Source of the DNA: Palleronia sediminis | Lineage (GTDB): Bacteria > Pseudomonadota > Alphaproteobacteria > Rhodobacterales > Rhodobacteraceae | Assembly (NCBI RefSeq): GCF_004358695.1 | Contig: NZ_SNAA01000005.1 | Location: forward strand, 1 to 64,000 | Length of the DNA: 64,000 nt | Direction: 5' to 3' | Shown here: piece by piece, positions 7,257 to 17,222 of the stretch | How positions within the stretch are numbered: position 1 is the stretch's first letter | How the letters are laid out: every line of letters starts with the position of its first letter | Made by a program: the position numbers and the translations under genes | The notes under the pieces: generated by a model | Told to the model about the DNA's origin: nothing | The model's input: the letters and a program-made list of their open reading frames with translations, nothing else | Database searches by the model: none

Positions 7257-9611
7257 TCAGTTGGGGAACAGGCTCGGCACGATGGTCACGACACCGGGGA
7301 AGAACCACAGCAGCGCCAGCCCCGCCACCTGGATCAGGACAAAGGGCACGACGCCGCGATAGATATGGCCCGTGGTGATCTGCGGCGGCGCGACCCCGCG
7401 TAGGTAGAACAGCGCAAAGCCGAAGGGCGGGGTCAGGAACGAGGTTTGCAGGTTCACCGCGATCATGATCGTCACCCATTTCGGGTCCATCGTGCCGCCA
7501 TAGATGACCGGCCCGACGATGGGGATGACGATATAGATGATCTCGAGGAAATCGAGCACGAAGCCCAGCACGAAGAGCACCAGCATCACGATCAGGAACA
7601 CGACCAGTTCGTTGTCGAAGCTGCGCAGGAAGTTCTGGATGTAGTGCTCGCCTCCGAAGGAGATCACCACGAGGTTCAGAAGCTGCGACCCGATCAGGAT
7701 GGTAAAGACCATGGACGTGACCTTGGCCGTCTCGCGCACGATGCCGGGCAGGATGCCCCCGAACCACAGGACGGCGCAGGAATAGAGCAGCCCGAAGATC
7801 GCGAAGAGGTAAAAGCCCTGCGCGAAGATATAGGCCACCACCTGCGCGAATGTCGTCTCGCCCACGCCGACGCGCAGGTCGAAATTCACCCCGATCAGGA
7901 TCATGCCGACGATGGCCAGCGCCGTGAGGATCACGATGCGCCCCGTCTTTCCGTCATCCTGCAGCTTGCGATAGGCGGCAAGCATGATCGCACCGCCGGC
8001 GCCCAGCGCCGCGGCCGGCGTCGGGTTGGTGATGCCGCCCAGGATCGAGCCCAGCACCGCCACGATCAGCACCAGCGGCGGAAAGATCACCCGCACGAGG
8101 TCGTTCGTGCCGAGCCGCATCGCCGCCACGCGCAGCGCATAAAGACACAACAGTCCCGGTATGGCGAGGATCACGGTGGTCATTCCCGGCGTCGTCTCGG
8201 GGCCGATCAGCGCGATATCGGCAATGATGGCGAGCGCGACGCCCAGCCCCCCCGCGGCCAGCGGGCGGGGATCGTCGGCGGGCGCGATGCCCCGGCCCAG
8301 CGACAGCACCAGCCCCACGAAGAGAAAGAAGATCGCGACGCCGGTGCCGATGGGCGCGGCGTTGGCGATCTGCTCGGCGCGGAGTTCGGCGCGCTGCTCT
8401 TCGGTCAGGAGCTCGCCCCCCGCCGCCTGCCCCGAGGCGGCGATGGCCGCCTGTTCCGCAACCGCGCGGTCCCAGGCCTCCTGGCCGTGCAGCTCGATCA
8501 TCGAGGCCTGGCATTGCGGCGAGACGCGGGTGCGCAGCGACGCGCTTTCGCCCATGTCGGAATAGCTCGAGACGACCGTGCTTTGCGATCCGACCAGCCC
8601 GGCCTGCGACAGGCCCACCGTGGCGATGACGGCGGCCAGTGGCACGGCGAGGAACCAGGTCAGCGCCTCGCCGCGGGTGACGTAATCGCCGGTCCCGCCG
8701 GTGCTGGGCACCGCGGGGGCCTTGGCCGGGTTCAGCACGGCAAAGCCGAAGGCATAGGCGGCGTAAAGCGCGGCCAGCAGGATGCCCGGCAAAAGCGCGG
8801 CCTGGAACAGCGTGCCGACCGAGACGACGGCGGCCTCGCCGAGATAGGTGAGCGCGTCGGAACAGCCCGCCGCCTGGGCGCGGGTCTCCTGCGCGGTGGA
8901 GTAGAGATCGCCCGCAAGCGTGCCCAGCAGCACGATCACGATCGAGGGCGGGATGATCTGGCCCAGGGTGCCGCTGGCCGCGATGACGCCGGTGGCCAGC
9001 TCGGGCGAATAGTTCGCCCGCAGCATGGTCGGCAGCGACAAAAGCCCCATGGTCACGACCGTGGCCCCCACGATCCCGGTCGAGGCCGCGAGGAAGGTGC
9101 CCACCACGACGACCGACACGGCCAGCCCGCCGGGCAGCGGCCCGAAGACGCGCGCCATGGTGGTCAGCAGGTCGTTCGCGATGCGCGAGCGTTCGAGCGT
9201 GATGCCCATGAGCACGAACATGAGCACCGCCAGCAGCGTCTCGATGGATTGCCCGGCCAGCACCCGCTCGTTGATCCGGTTCACGATGAAAGACAGGTTG
9301 CGGTCGAGCGCGACCTCCCACCCGCCGGGGAACAGCGGCTCGACGACGCGGGGCAGGTCGGGATAGCGGAATTTCGAGATGTTGAGCGGGTTCACCCCCT
9401 CGGCCACCAGCGCGCGATAGGCGTCCGACCCGGCATCGACGGCCGCATGTTGCAGGATGCCCGCCCCGTCGAGAATGGCGATGATCCCGAAGGACAGAAT
9501 GGCCGATCCGGCGATGGCGAAGGCCACCGGAAAGCCCGACAGGATTCCTCCGAACAGGCAGAGGAAGACGATGATGAGGCCGATCTCGACCCCGTCCATA
9601 CCGAAGAGCAT
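7257..9611 (-). CDS. TRAP transporter large permease (DctM), long form
   Basis: Membrane subunit (12 or more helices) of a sodium-driven TRAP transporter. At 784 residues it is much longer than the usual 430, a length seen in the long DctM form that accompanies TakP-type binding proteins. Family features include GILSGFPVAFAIAG near the N-terminus, the IIPPSIVIVLLG loop, and FLTPPFGFALFYLRG near the C-terminus. A hydrophilic insert rich in Gln and Glu lies about residues 330-420. The ATG at 9611 has AGAGG six bases upstream. It follows the small permease by 15 bases in a minus-strand operon (binding protein, small permease, large permease). Confidence 0.9.
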   Translation of the reverse strand: MLFGMDGVEIGLIIVFLCLFGGILSGFPVAFAIAGSAILSFGIIAILDGAGILQHAAVDAGSDAYRALVAEGVNPLNISKFRYPDLPRVVEPLFPGGWEVALDRNLSFIVNRINERVLAGQSIETLLAVLMFVLMGITLERSRIANDLLTTMARVFGPLPGGLAVSVVVVGTFLAASTGIVGATVVTMGLLSLPTMLRANYSPELATGVIAASGTLGQIIPPSIVIVLLGTLAGDLYSTAQETRAQAAGCSDALTYLGEAAVVSVGTLFQAALLPGILLAALYAAYAFGFAVLNPAKAPAVPSTGGTGDYVTRGEALTWFLAVPLAAVIATVGLSQAGLVGSQSTVVSSYSDMGESASLRTRVSPQCQASMIELHGQEAWDRAVAEQAAIAASGQAAGGELLTEEQRAELRAEQIANAAPIGTGVAIFFLFVGLVLSLGRGIAPADDPRPLAAGGLGVALAIIADIALIGPETTPGMTTVILAIPGLLCLYALRVAAMRLGTNDLVRVIFPPLVLIVAVLGSILGGITNPTPAAALGAGGAIMLAAYRKLQDDGKTGRIVILTALAIVGMILIGVNFDLRVGVGETTFAQVVAYIFAQGFYLFAIFGLLYSCAVLWFGGILPGIVRETAKVTSMVFTILIGSQLLNLVVISFGGEHYIQNFLRSFDNELVVFLIVMLVLFVLGFVLDFLEIIYIVIPIVGPVIYGGTMDPKWVTIMIAVNLQTSFLTPPFGFALFYLRGVAPPQITTGHIYRGVVPFVLIQVAGLALLWFFPGVVTIVPSLFPN

Positions 9612-9626
9612 GGTGAACCTCTTGCC

Positions 9627-10499
9627 TTAATGAGCTGCCGCGGACGCGACGTCGGGGTCGTGATACTTGCCCGCGGAGGACGGCCCCTCCTTGAGTTCGA
9701 GCAGCGAGCGGTAGAAGAACGCGACCGCCTGCAGGAACACCATCGCGGTAAAGACGACGAGCAGGACCTTGAACAGGAAATAGCCGTTGAAGCCGTTGGG
9801 CGAGAACCCGATCGTCTCGACGTTCCAGCGGATGATCGAGGCCTTGCGCAGCATGAGGTCGAGCTGGTCGCTGGCCGAGACCTTGGGCGTCACGAGATGG
9901 CGCCACATGAAATACCACGAATAGATCCACAGCAGCACCGCCACCGGCATCATGAACAGCAGCGCGCCGCACATGTCGACGATGCGCTTGGCGCGGTGCG
10001 AGATCGGGGCATAGATCAGGTCGACCCGCACATGCCCGCCCTGCACGAAGGTATAGGCGCAGCACAGGGTGACGACGATCGCGTTGTAGAGCTTGAGCTC
10101 CTCGGACCACCAGCTGATGTCGAAGGACACCGTGCTGCCGAAGCCGAAACCGAGCTCGGCCTGCGCGAAGATGCGTTGTGCAAAGACGATGACGATCTGT
10201 TGCAGCACCATCAGCAGGCCCGCCCAGGCCGCGACCCGGCCGACGCCGTTGGCAAAGGCCTCGAGCCCGCGCACGGTGCCCCACATGATCGAATTGCGCC
10301 ACAGTCCGACCCCGGTGAGGATCGCAAAGAGCGTCAGCACGACGAAGAACAGTTCGGACGACGCGCCGTAATAGATGAAACGCACGAGGCTTTCGCCGTT
10401 CGACCAGTCGAGCCACTGGCCGGGATGGGTCAGCGCATAGGCCATATGCCAGAAAGATCGCACGATGCCTGTCGCGACCCACAGGATAAAGTCGAGCAC
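9627..10499 (-). CDS. TRAP transporter small permease (DctQ)
   Basis: A 290-residue four-to-five-helix membrane protein that pairs with DctM to form the TRAP translocation unit. The segment QGGHVRVDLIYAPISHRAKR matches the conserved HxRVD region of DctQ proteins. It is longer than typical DctQ (about 170), as is usual next to long DctM partners. The GTG at 10499 is preceded by a GGGGAGAAGGGA ribosome-binding region. It sits 92 bases after the binding-protein gene; that gap contains a strong hairpin, so its expression is likely lower than that of the binding protein. Confidence 0.88.
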   Translation of the reverse strand: MLDFILWVATGIVRSFWHMAYALTHPGQWLDWSNGESLVRFIYYGASSELFFVVLTLFAILTGVGLWRNSIMWGTVRGLEAFANGVGRVAAWAGLLMVLQQIVIVFAQRIFAQAELGFGFGSTVSFDISWWSEELKLYNAIVVTLCCAYTFVQGGHVRVDLIYAPISHRAKRIVDMCGALLFMMPVAVLLWIYSWYFMWRHLVTPKVSASDQLDLMLRKASIIRWNVETIGFSPNGFNGYFLFKVLLVVFTAMVFLQAVAFFYRSLLELKEGPSSAGKYHDPDVASAAAH

Positions 10500-10547
10500 G
10501 TCCCTTCTCCCCTATGCCGGGCCGTTGATCGGCCCTCGCATCATGGA

Positions 10548-10575
10548 CACCCCCCGGCCGCCGGGCCGGGGGGTG
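10548..10575 (-). promoter_or_regulatory. intercistronic hairpin between TRAP binding protein and permease genes
   Basis: A perfect 12-bp inverted repeat (CACCCCCCGGCC/GGCCGGGGGGTG) with a 4-base GCCG loop. It starts about 16 bases after the binding-protein stop and has no U-run. Such hairpins commonly stabilise the upstream binding-protein message or cause partial termination before the permease genes. Confidence 0.7.
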
Positions 10576-10591
10576 CCGTAGCGCCGGGCGA

Positions 10592-11674
10592 TCAGCCCAG
10601 GACGCGGTCGCGCTGGGCGCGGAACTCGGATTCCGAGGTGCGGATCCATTCGGCCGACTTGCGCAGCGACGCCATGTAGCTGTCGTGCGTCTCCTTGTAG
10701 ATGTCGTCGCCCATCGGCTCGGCCAGAACCTCCTGCGAGGCGGCGCCGAACGCGTCCCAGACGGGTTCGGGGAACTGGCGGATCTGCGTGCCGCCCGACT
10801 TGAGACGTTGCAGCGCGGCGCCGTTATTGGCCATGAACTGCGACATGTTCCAGATATTGGCCGACCGCGCGGTGTTCTCGATGATCGCCTGCTGCGCGGG
10901 GGTAAGCTCCTCGTACACGTCGAGATTGATGTTGAGGTTCAGGTTCGGCCCCGGCTCGTGGAAACCGGCGGTGTAGTAGATGCTCGCGATTTCCTGGAAG
11001 CCCGCCTTTTCGTCGGCCCATGGTCCGATCCACTCGGTCCCGTCGATAGAGCCCGAGCTGAGCGCCTGGTAGACCTCGGCGCCGGGGATGTTCTGCACGC
11101 TCGCGCCGAGCTTGCCGAGAACCTGCCCGCCCTGCCCCGGCATGCGGAACCGCAGGCCCTGGAAATCCTCGGGGCTGTTGATCTCCTTGCTGAACCAGCC
11201 GCCCGATTGCGGGCCGGTATTGCCCGCGGCAAAGGATTTCAGGCCGAAGATCGAATAGAGGTTGTCGCCGAGCTCCTTGCCGCCGTCATGGTAATACCAG
11301 TTCGAGAACTCCATGAAGGTCATGCCGAACGGCACCTGGCTGAAGAACGACAGCGCCGGATGCTGCCCGAGGAAGTAGTAGTCGACCCCGTGATACATGT
11401 CGGCCTGCCCCGAGGTCACGGCATCGAACACCTCGAACGCGCCGACAAGCTCCCCGGCGGCTTTCAGATCGACCGTCAACTGCCCGTCCGACATCTCGGT
11501 GATGCGATCGGCGCAATATTGCGCGGCATCGTGGACCCCGGCGAGCCCCCGGCCCCAGGTGCTGACCATGGTCAGGGTGCGGTTGCCCTGCGCATAGGCC
11601 GGCGCGGCCAGCGACGACGCGGCGACGGCCGAGCCCCCAAGTGCCGAAGTCCTCAGAAACGAGCGACGATCCAT
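10592..11674 (-). CDS. TRAP transporter periplasmic binding protein, TakP-like (2-oxoacid type)
   Basis: A 360-residue periplasmic solute-binding protein. It starts MDRRSFLRTS with a twin-arginine export signal (Arg3-Arg4) and cleavage near PAYAQ. The region IDGTEWIGPWADEKAGFQEI followed by YYTAGFHEPG resembles the TakP/DctP subfamily, whose Rhodobacter member binds pyruvate and other 2-oxoacids. That substrate is inference from family. The start at 11674 has GGGAGG six bases upstream; a longer reading adds ten residues before the Tat signal and lacks such a site. It is first in the operon, with a plausible promoter at 11770-11798. Confidence 0.88.
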   Translation of the reverse strand: MDRRSFLRTSALGGSAVAASSLAAPAYAQGNRTLTMVSTWGRGLAGVHDAAQYCADRITEMSDGQLTVDLKAAGELVGAFEVFDAVTSGQADMYHGVDYYFLGQHPALSFFSQVPFGMTFMEFSNWYYHDGGKELGDNLYSIFGLKSFAAGNTGPQSGGWFSKEINSPEDFQGLRFRMPGQGGQVLGKLGASVQNIPGAEVYQALSSGSIDGTEWIGPWADEKAGFQEIASIYYTAGFHEPGPNLNLNINLDVYEELTPAQQAIIENTARSANIWNMSQFMANNGAALQRLKSGGTQIRQFPEPVWDAFGAASQEVLAEPMGDDIYKETHDSYMASLRKSAEWIRTSESEFRAQRDRVLG

Positions 11675-11769
11675 GACATTCCTCCCAATAAACGGCCGCG
11701 GCATCGCCCGATGCCGCGGCGGATCGTAGATGGGAGGACGTTAGCCGCGATGGATCGTCCGATAAACAA

Positions 11770-11798
11770 AAAATACCCGCGTCGGGAAAATTACGCAA
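11770..11798 (-). promoter_or_regulatory. candidate promoter of the TakP-like TRAP operon
   Basis: Read on the minus strand: TTGCGT (11798-11793), a 17-base spacer and TATTTT (11775-11770), about 95 bases before the binding-protein start. The spacer contains CCCGACGCGGG, which with the following T-rich stretch could also end the upstream brkB-like transcript. The two readings cannot be separated by eye. Confidence 0.45.
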
Positions 11799-11800
11799 CG

Positions 11801-12652
11801 TTATGAGCCGGCATCGGCGCGCTCGCCCCGCTGCTCCGGGGCAGCGTCACGCGCGTCCATCACCCGCGCCAGCAGCGCCCCGAGCAGCACGATCGTCGCC
11901 GAGAGCCAGAGCCACATGAGCAGGATCACGACCCCGCCCAGCGCGCCGAAAGTCTCTTGGTACGAGCCGAACATCCGCACATAGACCGCGAACCCCAGCG
12001 TGCCGATCAGCCACAGCACGCAGGCCAGCGCGGCCCCCGGCACGATCCAGCGCCACGGCAGGTCGCGCCCCGCCGGGCCCACGCGATAGGTCAGCGCCAG
12101 CCCCAGCGCGGCGATGACCAGCAGGACGGGCCAGCGCGCCACCGAGACGAGCGTTTCGGTGGACGAGCCCAGCGGCAGCCACGACAGCGCCACGGGGACC
12201 GCCACGGCGACCGCGACGCAGAGCAGAAGCCCCACGATCAGGCCGAATGTCAGCGCGAGCTTGAGCGCGGTGGTCTTGACGAAGGACCGCTCGTCGTCGC
12301 GCTCGGCCACGATGTTCATGCCATCGATCAGCGCCTGCATCCCCTTGGACGCGGAATAGAGCGCGACGAGGATGCCCAACACCGCCACCAGCCCCAGCCC
12401 GCCGCTGTCGCCCGACGCGACCTCGCGCGCCTGGCCCACCACGATCTCGGCGGCGGCCTGCGGCATGACACCGCTCAGCGTGTCGAGCGTCGATGTGACG
12501 GTCTCGGGTTCGATCACCAGCCCGGCCACGGCCATCGCCGCGCCGATGCCCGGAAACAGCGCGAGAAGCCCGTAGAACGCGACGCCGGCGGCGATCAGCG
12601 TGAGCTTCTTGTCGATCGCCTCGCCCTTCATCTCGTTCAGTATCGCCAGCAT
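11801..12652 (-). CDS. YihY/virulence factor BrkB family inner-membrane protein
   Basis: A 283-residue integral membrane protein with about six helices. It has the family's opening pattern (DKKLTLIAAGVAFYGLLALFPGIGA) and the C-terminal TFGALGGVVILLMWLWLSATIVLLGALL. The family was once thought to be RNase BN; its true role is not established. It is the last minus-strand gene before the divergent ilv operon. The ATG at 12652 is chosen because it gives the expected N-terminal length before helix 1 and has GAGGA about 11 bases upstream. Met at residue 8 is an alternative. Confidence 0.85.
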   Translation of the reverse strand: MLAILNEMKGEAIDKKLTLIAAGVAFYGLLALFPGIGAAMAVAGLVIEPETVTSTLDTLSGVMPQAAAEIVVGQAREVASGDSGGLGLVAVLGILVALYSASKGMQALIDGMNIVAERDDERSFVKTTALKLALTFGLIVGLLLCVAVAVAVPVALSWLPLGSSTETLVSVARWPVLLVIAALGLALTYRVGPAGRDLPWRWIVPGAALACVLWLIGTLGFAVYVRMFGSYQETFGALGGVVILLMWLWLSATIVLLGALLARVMDARDAAPEQRGERADAGS

Positions 12653-12808
12653 ATGCGCGCCGTTCCTCTGCCAGATCCCGCTCCGCGCCGTGGGGGCCGC
12701 GGTATGAAGATCACAACAGACGAAGCGCGCGCCCGTTCCCCCGCAACATTCGATATGCCGAACGGGGTGGGCGAGACATTTTTGCGCATGTCGCGGCCGT
12801 TTCGCGTA

Positions 12809-12837
12809 TTGACCCCCGCCCGGATGCCTCCTATCCC
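12809..12837 (+). promoter_or_regulatory. candidate ilv promoter
   Basis: TTGACC (12809-12814), a 17-base spacer and TATCCC (12832-12837). It would start transcription near 12844, just before the leader-peptide ribosome-binding site, which suits an attenuated leader transcript. Confidence 0.5.
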
Positions 12838-12862
12838 CGGCATGTGAACCGGAGCGGACACG

Positions 12863-12910
12863 ATGGCGGACATCCTTATCGTACCTCGATGCGACAGGCG
12901 CGCGGGCTGA
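12863..12910 (+). CDS. ilv attenuator leader peptide
   Basis: A 15-codon open frame reading MADILIVPRCDRRAG, with GGAG eight bases before the ATG. Four consecutive branched-chain codons (Ile-Leu-Ile-Val) would make ribosomes stall when any of these aminoacyl-tRNAs is scarce. It ends 26 bases before an intrinsic terminator that precedes ilvB. Position, composition and terminator together identify a classical transcription attenuation leader. Confidence 0.8.
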   Translation: MADILIVPRCDRRAG

Positions 12911-12936
12911 TCCAGGGCCCGTTCCGGATTACATGC

Positions 12937-12964
12937 GCCCCCGACTGACCGCCGGGGGCTTTTT
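12937..12964 (+). terminator. ilv attenuator terminator
   Basis: A perfect 7-bp stem (GCCCCCG/CGGGGGC) with a 9-base loop, followed directly by TTTTTC. It ends 45 bases before ilvB. Upstream, CGGGC (12903-12907) can pair with GCCCG (12917-12921) over the leader stop codon as a pause hairpin. GGGC at 12915-12918 could alternatively pair with GCCC at 12937-12940 and weaken the terminator. Confidence 0.82.
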
Positions 12965-13009
12965 CTTGTCATGGATGCTAACAGACGGTCGCGACGACGG
13001 AGATACGAG

Positions 13010-14767
<1,758 letters not shown>

Positions 14768-14777
14768 ACGGTCGCAC

Positions 14778-14813
14778 GCGGGGGATGTCGCATCCCCCGC
14801 ACCCCCTGCGGGG
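14778..14813 (+). promoter_or_regulatory. two mutually exclusive hairpins between ilvB and ilvN
   Basis: Hairpin A is a 10-bp stem (GCGGGGGATG at 14778-14787 with CATCCCCCGC at 14791-14800). Hairpin B is a 7-bp stem (CCCCGCA at 14795-14801 with TGCGGGG at 14807-14813), followed by TATTTTC. They share bases 14795-14800, so only one can form. B looks terminator-like. Confidence 0.55.
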
Positions 14814-14830
14814 TATTTTCAAAGAGAAGA
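14811..14830 (+). repeat. GGGTATTTG..AGAGAAGA intergenic element, copy 2
   Basis: A 20-base copy (GGGTATTTTC then AAAGAGAAGA) immediately follows hairpin B in the ilvB-ilvN gap, in the direction of transcription. Compare copies at 978 and 36482. Confidence 0.6.
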
Positions 14831-14855
14831 AACAGGACGGGGCCGGACGAGGGAC

Positions 14856-15413
14856 ATGGCGGAACTGAACATCGAGAAAGGGTCGTCGCGCAAATCGGCC
14901 TATGACCTGCGCGACCCCAACGCCCATGCGGTCGAGCGCCACACGCTCGCCGTGGTGGTCGACAACGAGGCCGGGGTGCTCGCGCGGGTGATCGGGCTGT
15001 TCTCGGGGCGCGGCTACAACATCGAAAGCCTGACGGTCGCCGAGATCGACCATAACGGGCACACCTCGCGCATGACCATCGTGACGACCGGAACGCCCGC
15101 CATCATCGACCAGATCAAGGCGCAGCTCGGCCGGATCGTGCCCGTCCACGAGGTCCACGACCTGACCGTCGAGGGCGCCAGCGTCGAGCGCGAACTGGCC
15201 CTGTTCAAGGTGTCGGGCAAGGGCAACGACCGGGTCGAGGCGTTGCGCCTTGCCGATATCTTTCGCGCGAGCGTGGTCGATTCCACCCTGCACAACTTCA
15301 CCTTCGAGATCACGGGTAGCCCCGAAAAGATCGACGCCTTTGCCGAGCTCATGCGCCCCCTGGGCCTGAGCGAGATGGCCCGCACCGGCGTCGCCGCCCT
15401 GTCGCGCGGCTGA
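14856..15413 (+). CDS. ilvN: acetolactate synthase small (regulatory) subunit
   Basis: The 185-residue regulatory partner of IlvB, which activates the enzyme and confers valine feedback inhibition. An N-terminal ACT domain (about residues 28-105, with TLAVVVDNEAGVLARVIGLF and GRGYNIESLTV) is followed by the conserved C-terminal domain ending ELMRPLGLSEMARTGVAAL. The ATG at 14856 has GAGGG just upstream. The first 25 residues are a polar extension common in alphaproteobacterial copies. It is co-transcribed with ilvB, through a gap containing alternative hairpins. Confidence 0.95.
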   Translation: MAELNIEKGSSRKSAYDLRDPNAHAVERHTLAVVVDNEAGVLARVIGLFSGRGYNIESLTVAEIDHNGHTSRMTIVTTGTPAIIDQIKAQLGRIVPVHEVHDLTVEGASVERELALFKVSGKGNDRVEALRLADIFRASVVDSTLHNFTFEITGSPEKIDAFAELMRPLGLSEMARTGVAALSRG

Positions 15414-15468
15414 GCGGCAGGGCCGGGCGCGGCGGAAAACCGCCGGTCACGCCAGCGTGAGACTTGCC

Positions 15469-15491
15469 ATCGTGGCGGTTTTCGCCACGAT
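15469..15491 (+). promoter_or_regulatory. 9-bp palindrome upstream of the CHAP lipoprotein gene
   Basis: ATCGTGGCG and CGCCACGAT flank a 5-base GTTTT centre. A TTGCCA box lies directly before it (15464-15469). It could be a regulator site in the promoter of the next gene. No U-tract follows, so a terminator is less likely. A second smaller hairpin (CGGCGG/CCGCCG, AAAA loop) lies at 15430-15445, just after ilvN. Confidence 0.4.
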
Positions 15492-15549
15492 ATCGCCACA
15501 TTGGCCTGCAAGGGTCCGAAAAAGCGCGAAGCGCAAGGACGAGGGACAG

Positions 15550-16113
15550 ATGAGACTCATGCCAGCCAGCGCCGCATCGCGACGCCTCGTTTACCTTTGC
15601 GCCGCCCTTGCCCTGACAAGCGCCTGCGCGCGCAGCCCCGTCACGGATTACACCCCCCGCGCCTCGGGGCTCGACCAGGTGGTCGTCACCCGCGCCATCC
15701 AGCAGGCCACCGATTTGCGCGCCCAGGGCAAGCGCGTCTGGTGCGTGCCCTTTGCGCGCAACGTCTCGGGGATCGAGATTCGCGGTAATGCCCACACGTG
15801 GTGGCACCAGGCCAAGGGCGAATATGCCCGCACGAACGAGCCGCATGTCGGCGCGGTGATGGTGTTCTCGAAAAGCTCGCGGCTGAGCATGGGCCACATC
15901 GCCGTCGTGTCGCGTATCGTGTCGGATCGCGAGATCGAGATCGACCACGCCAACTGGGAACGCAACGAGGTTTCTCTCGGCATGTCGGTAATCGACATCT
16001 CGGACCGGGGCGACTGGTCCGAAGTGCGCGTGAAATCGCAGGCCTCGGCCTATGGCAGCCCCTATCCCGTCTCGGGCTTCATCCTGCCGCACCGGATCGC
16101 GCGCGACGCCTGA
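15550..16113 (+). CDS. exported CHAP-domain protein, probable lipoprotein
   Basis: 187 residues. A signal peptide (about 1-26) ends in LALTSAC, a lipobox-like site with a non-ideal -3 residue. The rest resembles a CHAP amidase/peptidase fold: nucleophile Cys in KRVWCVPFARNVSG, catalytic His in MGHIAVVSRI and a polar third residue in IDHANW. CHAP proteins cleave peptidoglycan peptides or amides, so a cell-wall role outside the inner membrane is expected. The ATG at 15550 is preceded by GAGGG; a start at 15457 would add 31 residues without a ribosome-binding site. Confidence 0.8.
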   Translation: MRLMPASAASRRLVYLCAALALTSACARSPVTDYTPRASGLDQVVVTRAIQQATDLRAQGKRVWCVPFARNVSGIEIRGNAHTWWHQAKGEYARTNEPHVGAVMVFSKSSRLSMGHIAVVSRIVSDREIEIDHANWERNEVSLGMSVIDISDRGDWSEVRVKSQASAYGSPYPVSGFILPHRIARDA

Positions 16114-16159
16114 CCGCGCCCCCTCGCCCCGCGTGCCGGGCGGGCTATGCTGAAGCCGC

Positions 16160-17194
16160 ATGGCCGACGCGCTCCTGACATTTACCGACCGGGGCATCCA
16201 TTGCCCCCGCGCCGATGTGTATATCGACCCGTGGCGCCCGGTGGACCGCGCGCTCATCACCCATGGCCATGCCGATCACGCGCGCGACGGGATGGGACGC
16301 TACCTCGCGACCGAGGCCGCCGCGCCGGTCATGCGCCACCGTCTCGGCGATATCGTCCTCGAGACGGTCCCCTATGGCAAGACGGTCGAGATCGGCGGGG
16401 TCGCCTTTTCGTTCCACCCGGCGGGTCATGTGCCCGGCTCGGCCCAGATCCGCGTCGCCCATCGCGGCGAGGTCTGGGTGGTCTCGGGCGATTACAAGGT
16501 CGCGCCCGACGGGTTTTCCGAGCCGTTCGAGCCGGTGCGCTGCCATGCCTTCATCACCGAATGCACCTTTGGCCTGCCGGTCTTTCGCTGGGAGGATCAG
16601 GCTCGGGTCGCGGCCGATCTCAACGCCTGGTGGCGCCGCTGTGCGGGCGAAGGGCGCGCCGCCATCCTCGGCGCCTATGCCTTGGGCAAGGCGCAGCGGG
16701 TCTTGTCGATGCTCGATCCCGCCATCGGGCCGATCCTGACCCATGGCGCGGTCGAGAACACCAACAAGGTGCTGCGCGCGCAAGGGCTGACATTGCCCGA
16801 CACGATCCGCGTGACACCCGAGACGCGCGGCGCCGATCACCCCGGCGCGCTGGTCGTGGCCCCGCCCGCCGCGCTGGGCACCCCCTGGGCGCGCCGGTTC
16901 GGCCCGGCCTCGTCGGGCTTTGCCAGCGGCTGGATGGCGATGCGGGGCGTGCGCCGCCGGCGCGGTGCGGATCGCGGCTTCGTGCTGAGCGATCATGCCG
17001 ACTGGGCGGGGCTGAACGCGGCCATCGCCGAGACGGGTGCCGAGCGGATCTTCGTCACCCACGGCTATACCGCGATCTTCCGGCGCTGGCTGGCCGAACA
17101 GGGCTATGACGCAGCCATCGTCGAGACGGCCTACGAGGGCGAAAGCCTCGATACCGATACCGAGGCCGGCCCGGATGCCGAGAGCCCGGCATGA
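16160..17194 (+). CDS. DNA ligase-associated exonuclease (metallo-beta-lactamase fold)
   Basis: A 344-residue nuclease of the beta-CASP/metallo-beta-lactamase group found next to ATP-dependent DNA ligases. The zinc motif is ITHGHADHA (about residues 33-41), with further ligands in HPAGHVPGSAQI, VSGDYK and FVLSDHADW, and a late FVTHGY. It would trim DNA ends or RNA/DNA intermediates before ligation; that role is inferred from the family. The ligase gene starts 28 bases after its stop, so they are co-transcribed. Confidence 0.88.
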   Translation: MADALLTFTDRGIHCPRADVYIDPWRPVDRALITHGHADHARDGMGRYLATEAAAPVMRHRLGDIVLETVPYGKTVEIGGVAFSFHPAGHVPGSAQIRVAHRGEVWVVSGDYKVAPDGFSEPFEPVRCHAFITECTFGLPVFRWEDQARVAADLNAWWRRCAGEGRAAILGAYALGKAQRVLSMLDPAIGPILTHGAVENTNKVLRAQGLTLPDTIRVTPETRGADHPGALVVAPPAALGTPWARRFGPASSGFASGWMAMRGVRRRRGADRGFVLSDHADWAGLNAAIAETGAERIFVTHGYTAIFRRWLAEQGYDAAIVETAYEGESLDTDTEAGPDAESPA

Positions 17195-17222
17195 CCGCCC
17201 CCGCCCCGACACCGGTGCCGCG

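Noticed and set aside
7446-10679. 1077-codon plus-strand frame opposite the TRAP permeases
   Set aside because: Extremely rich in Asp, His, Gln and Arg with no domain; it mirrors the DctM and DctQ genes.
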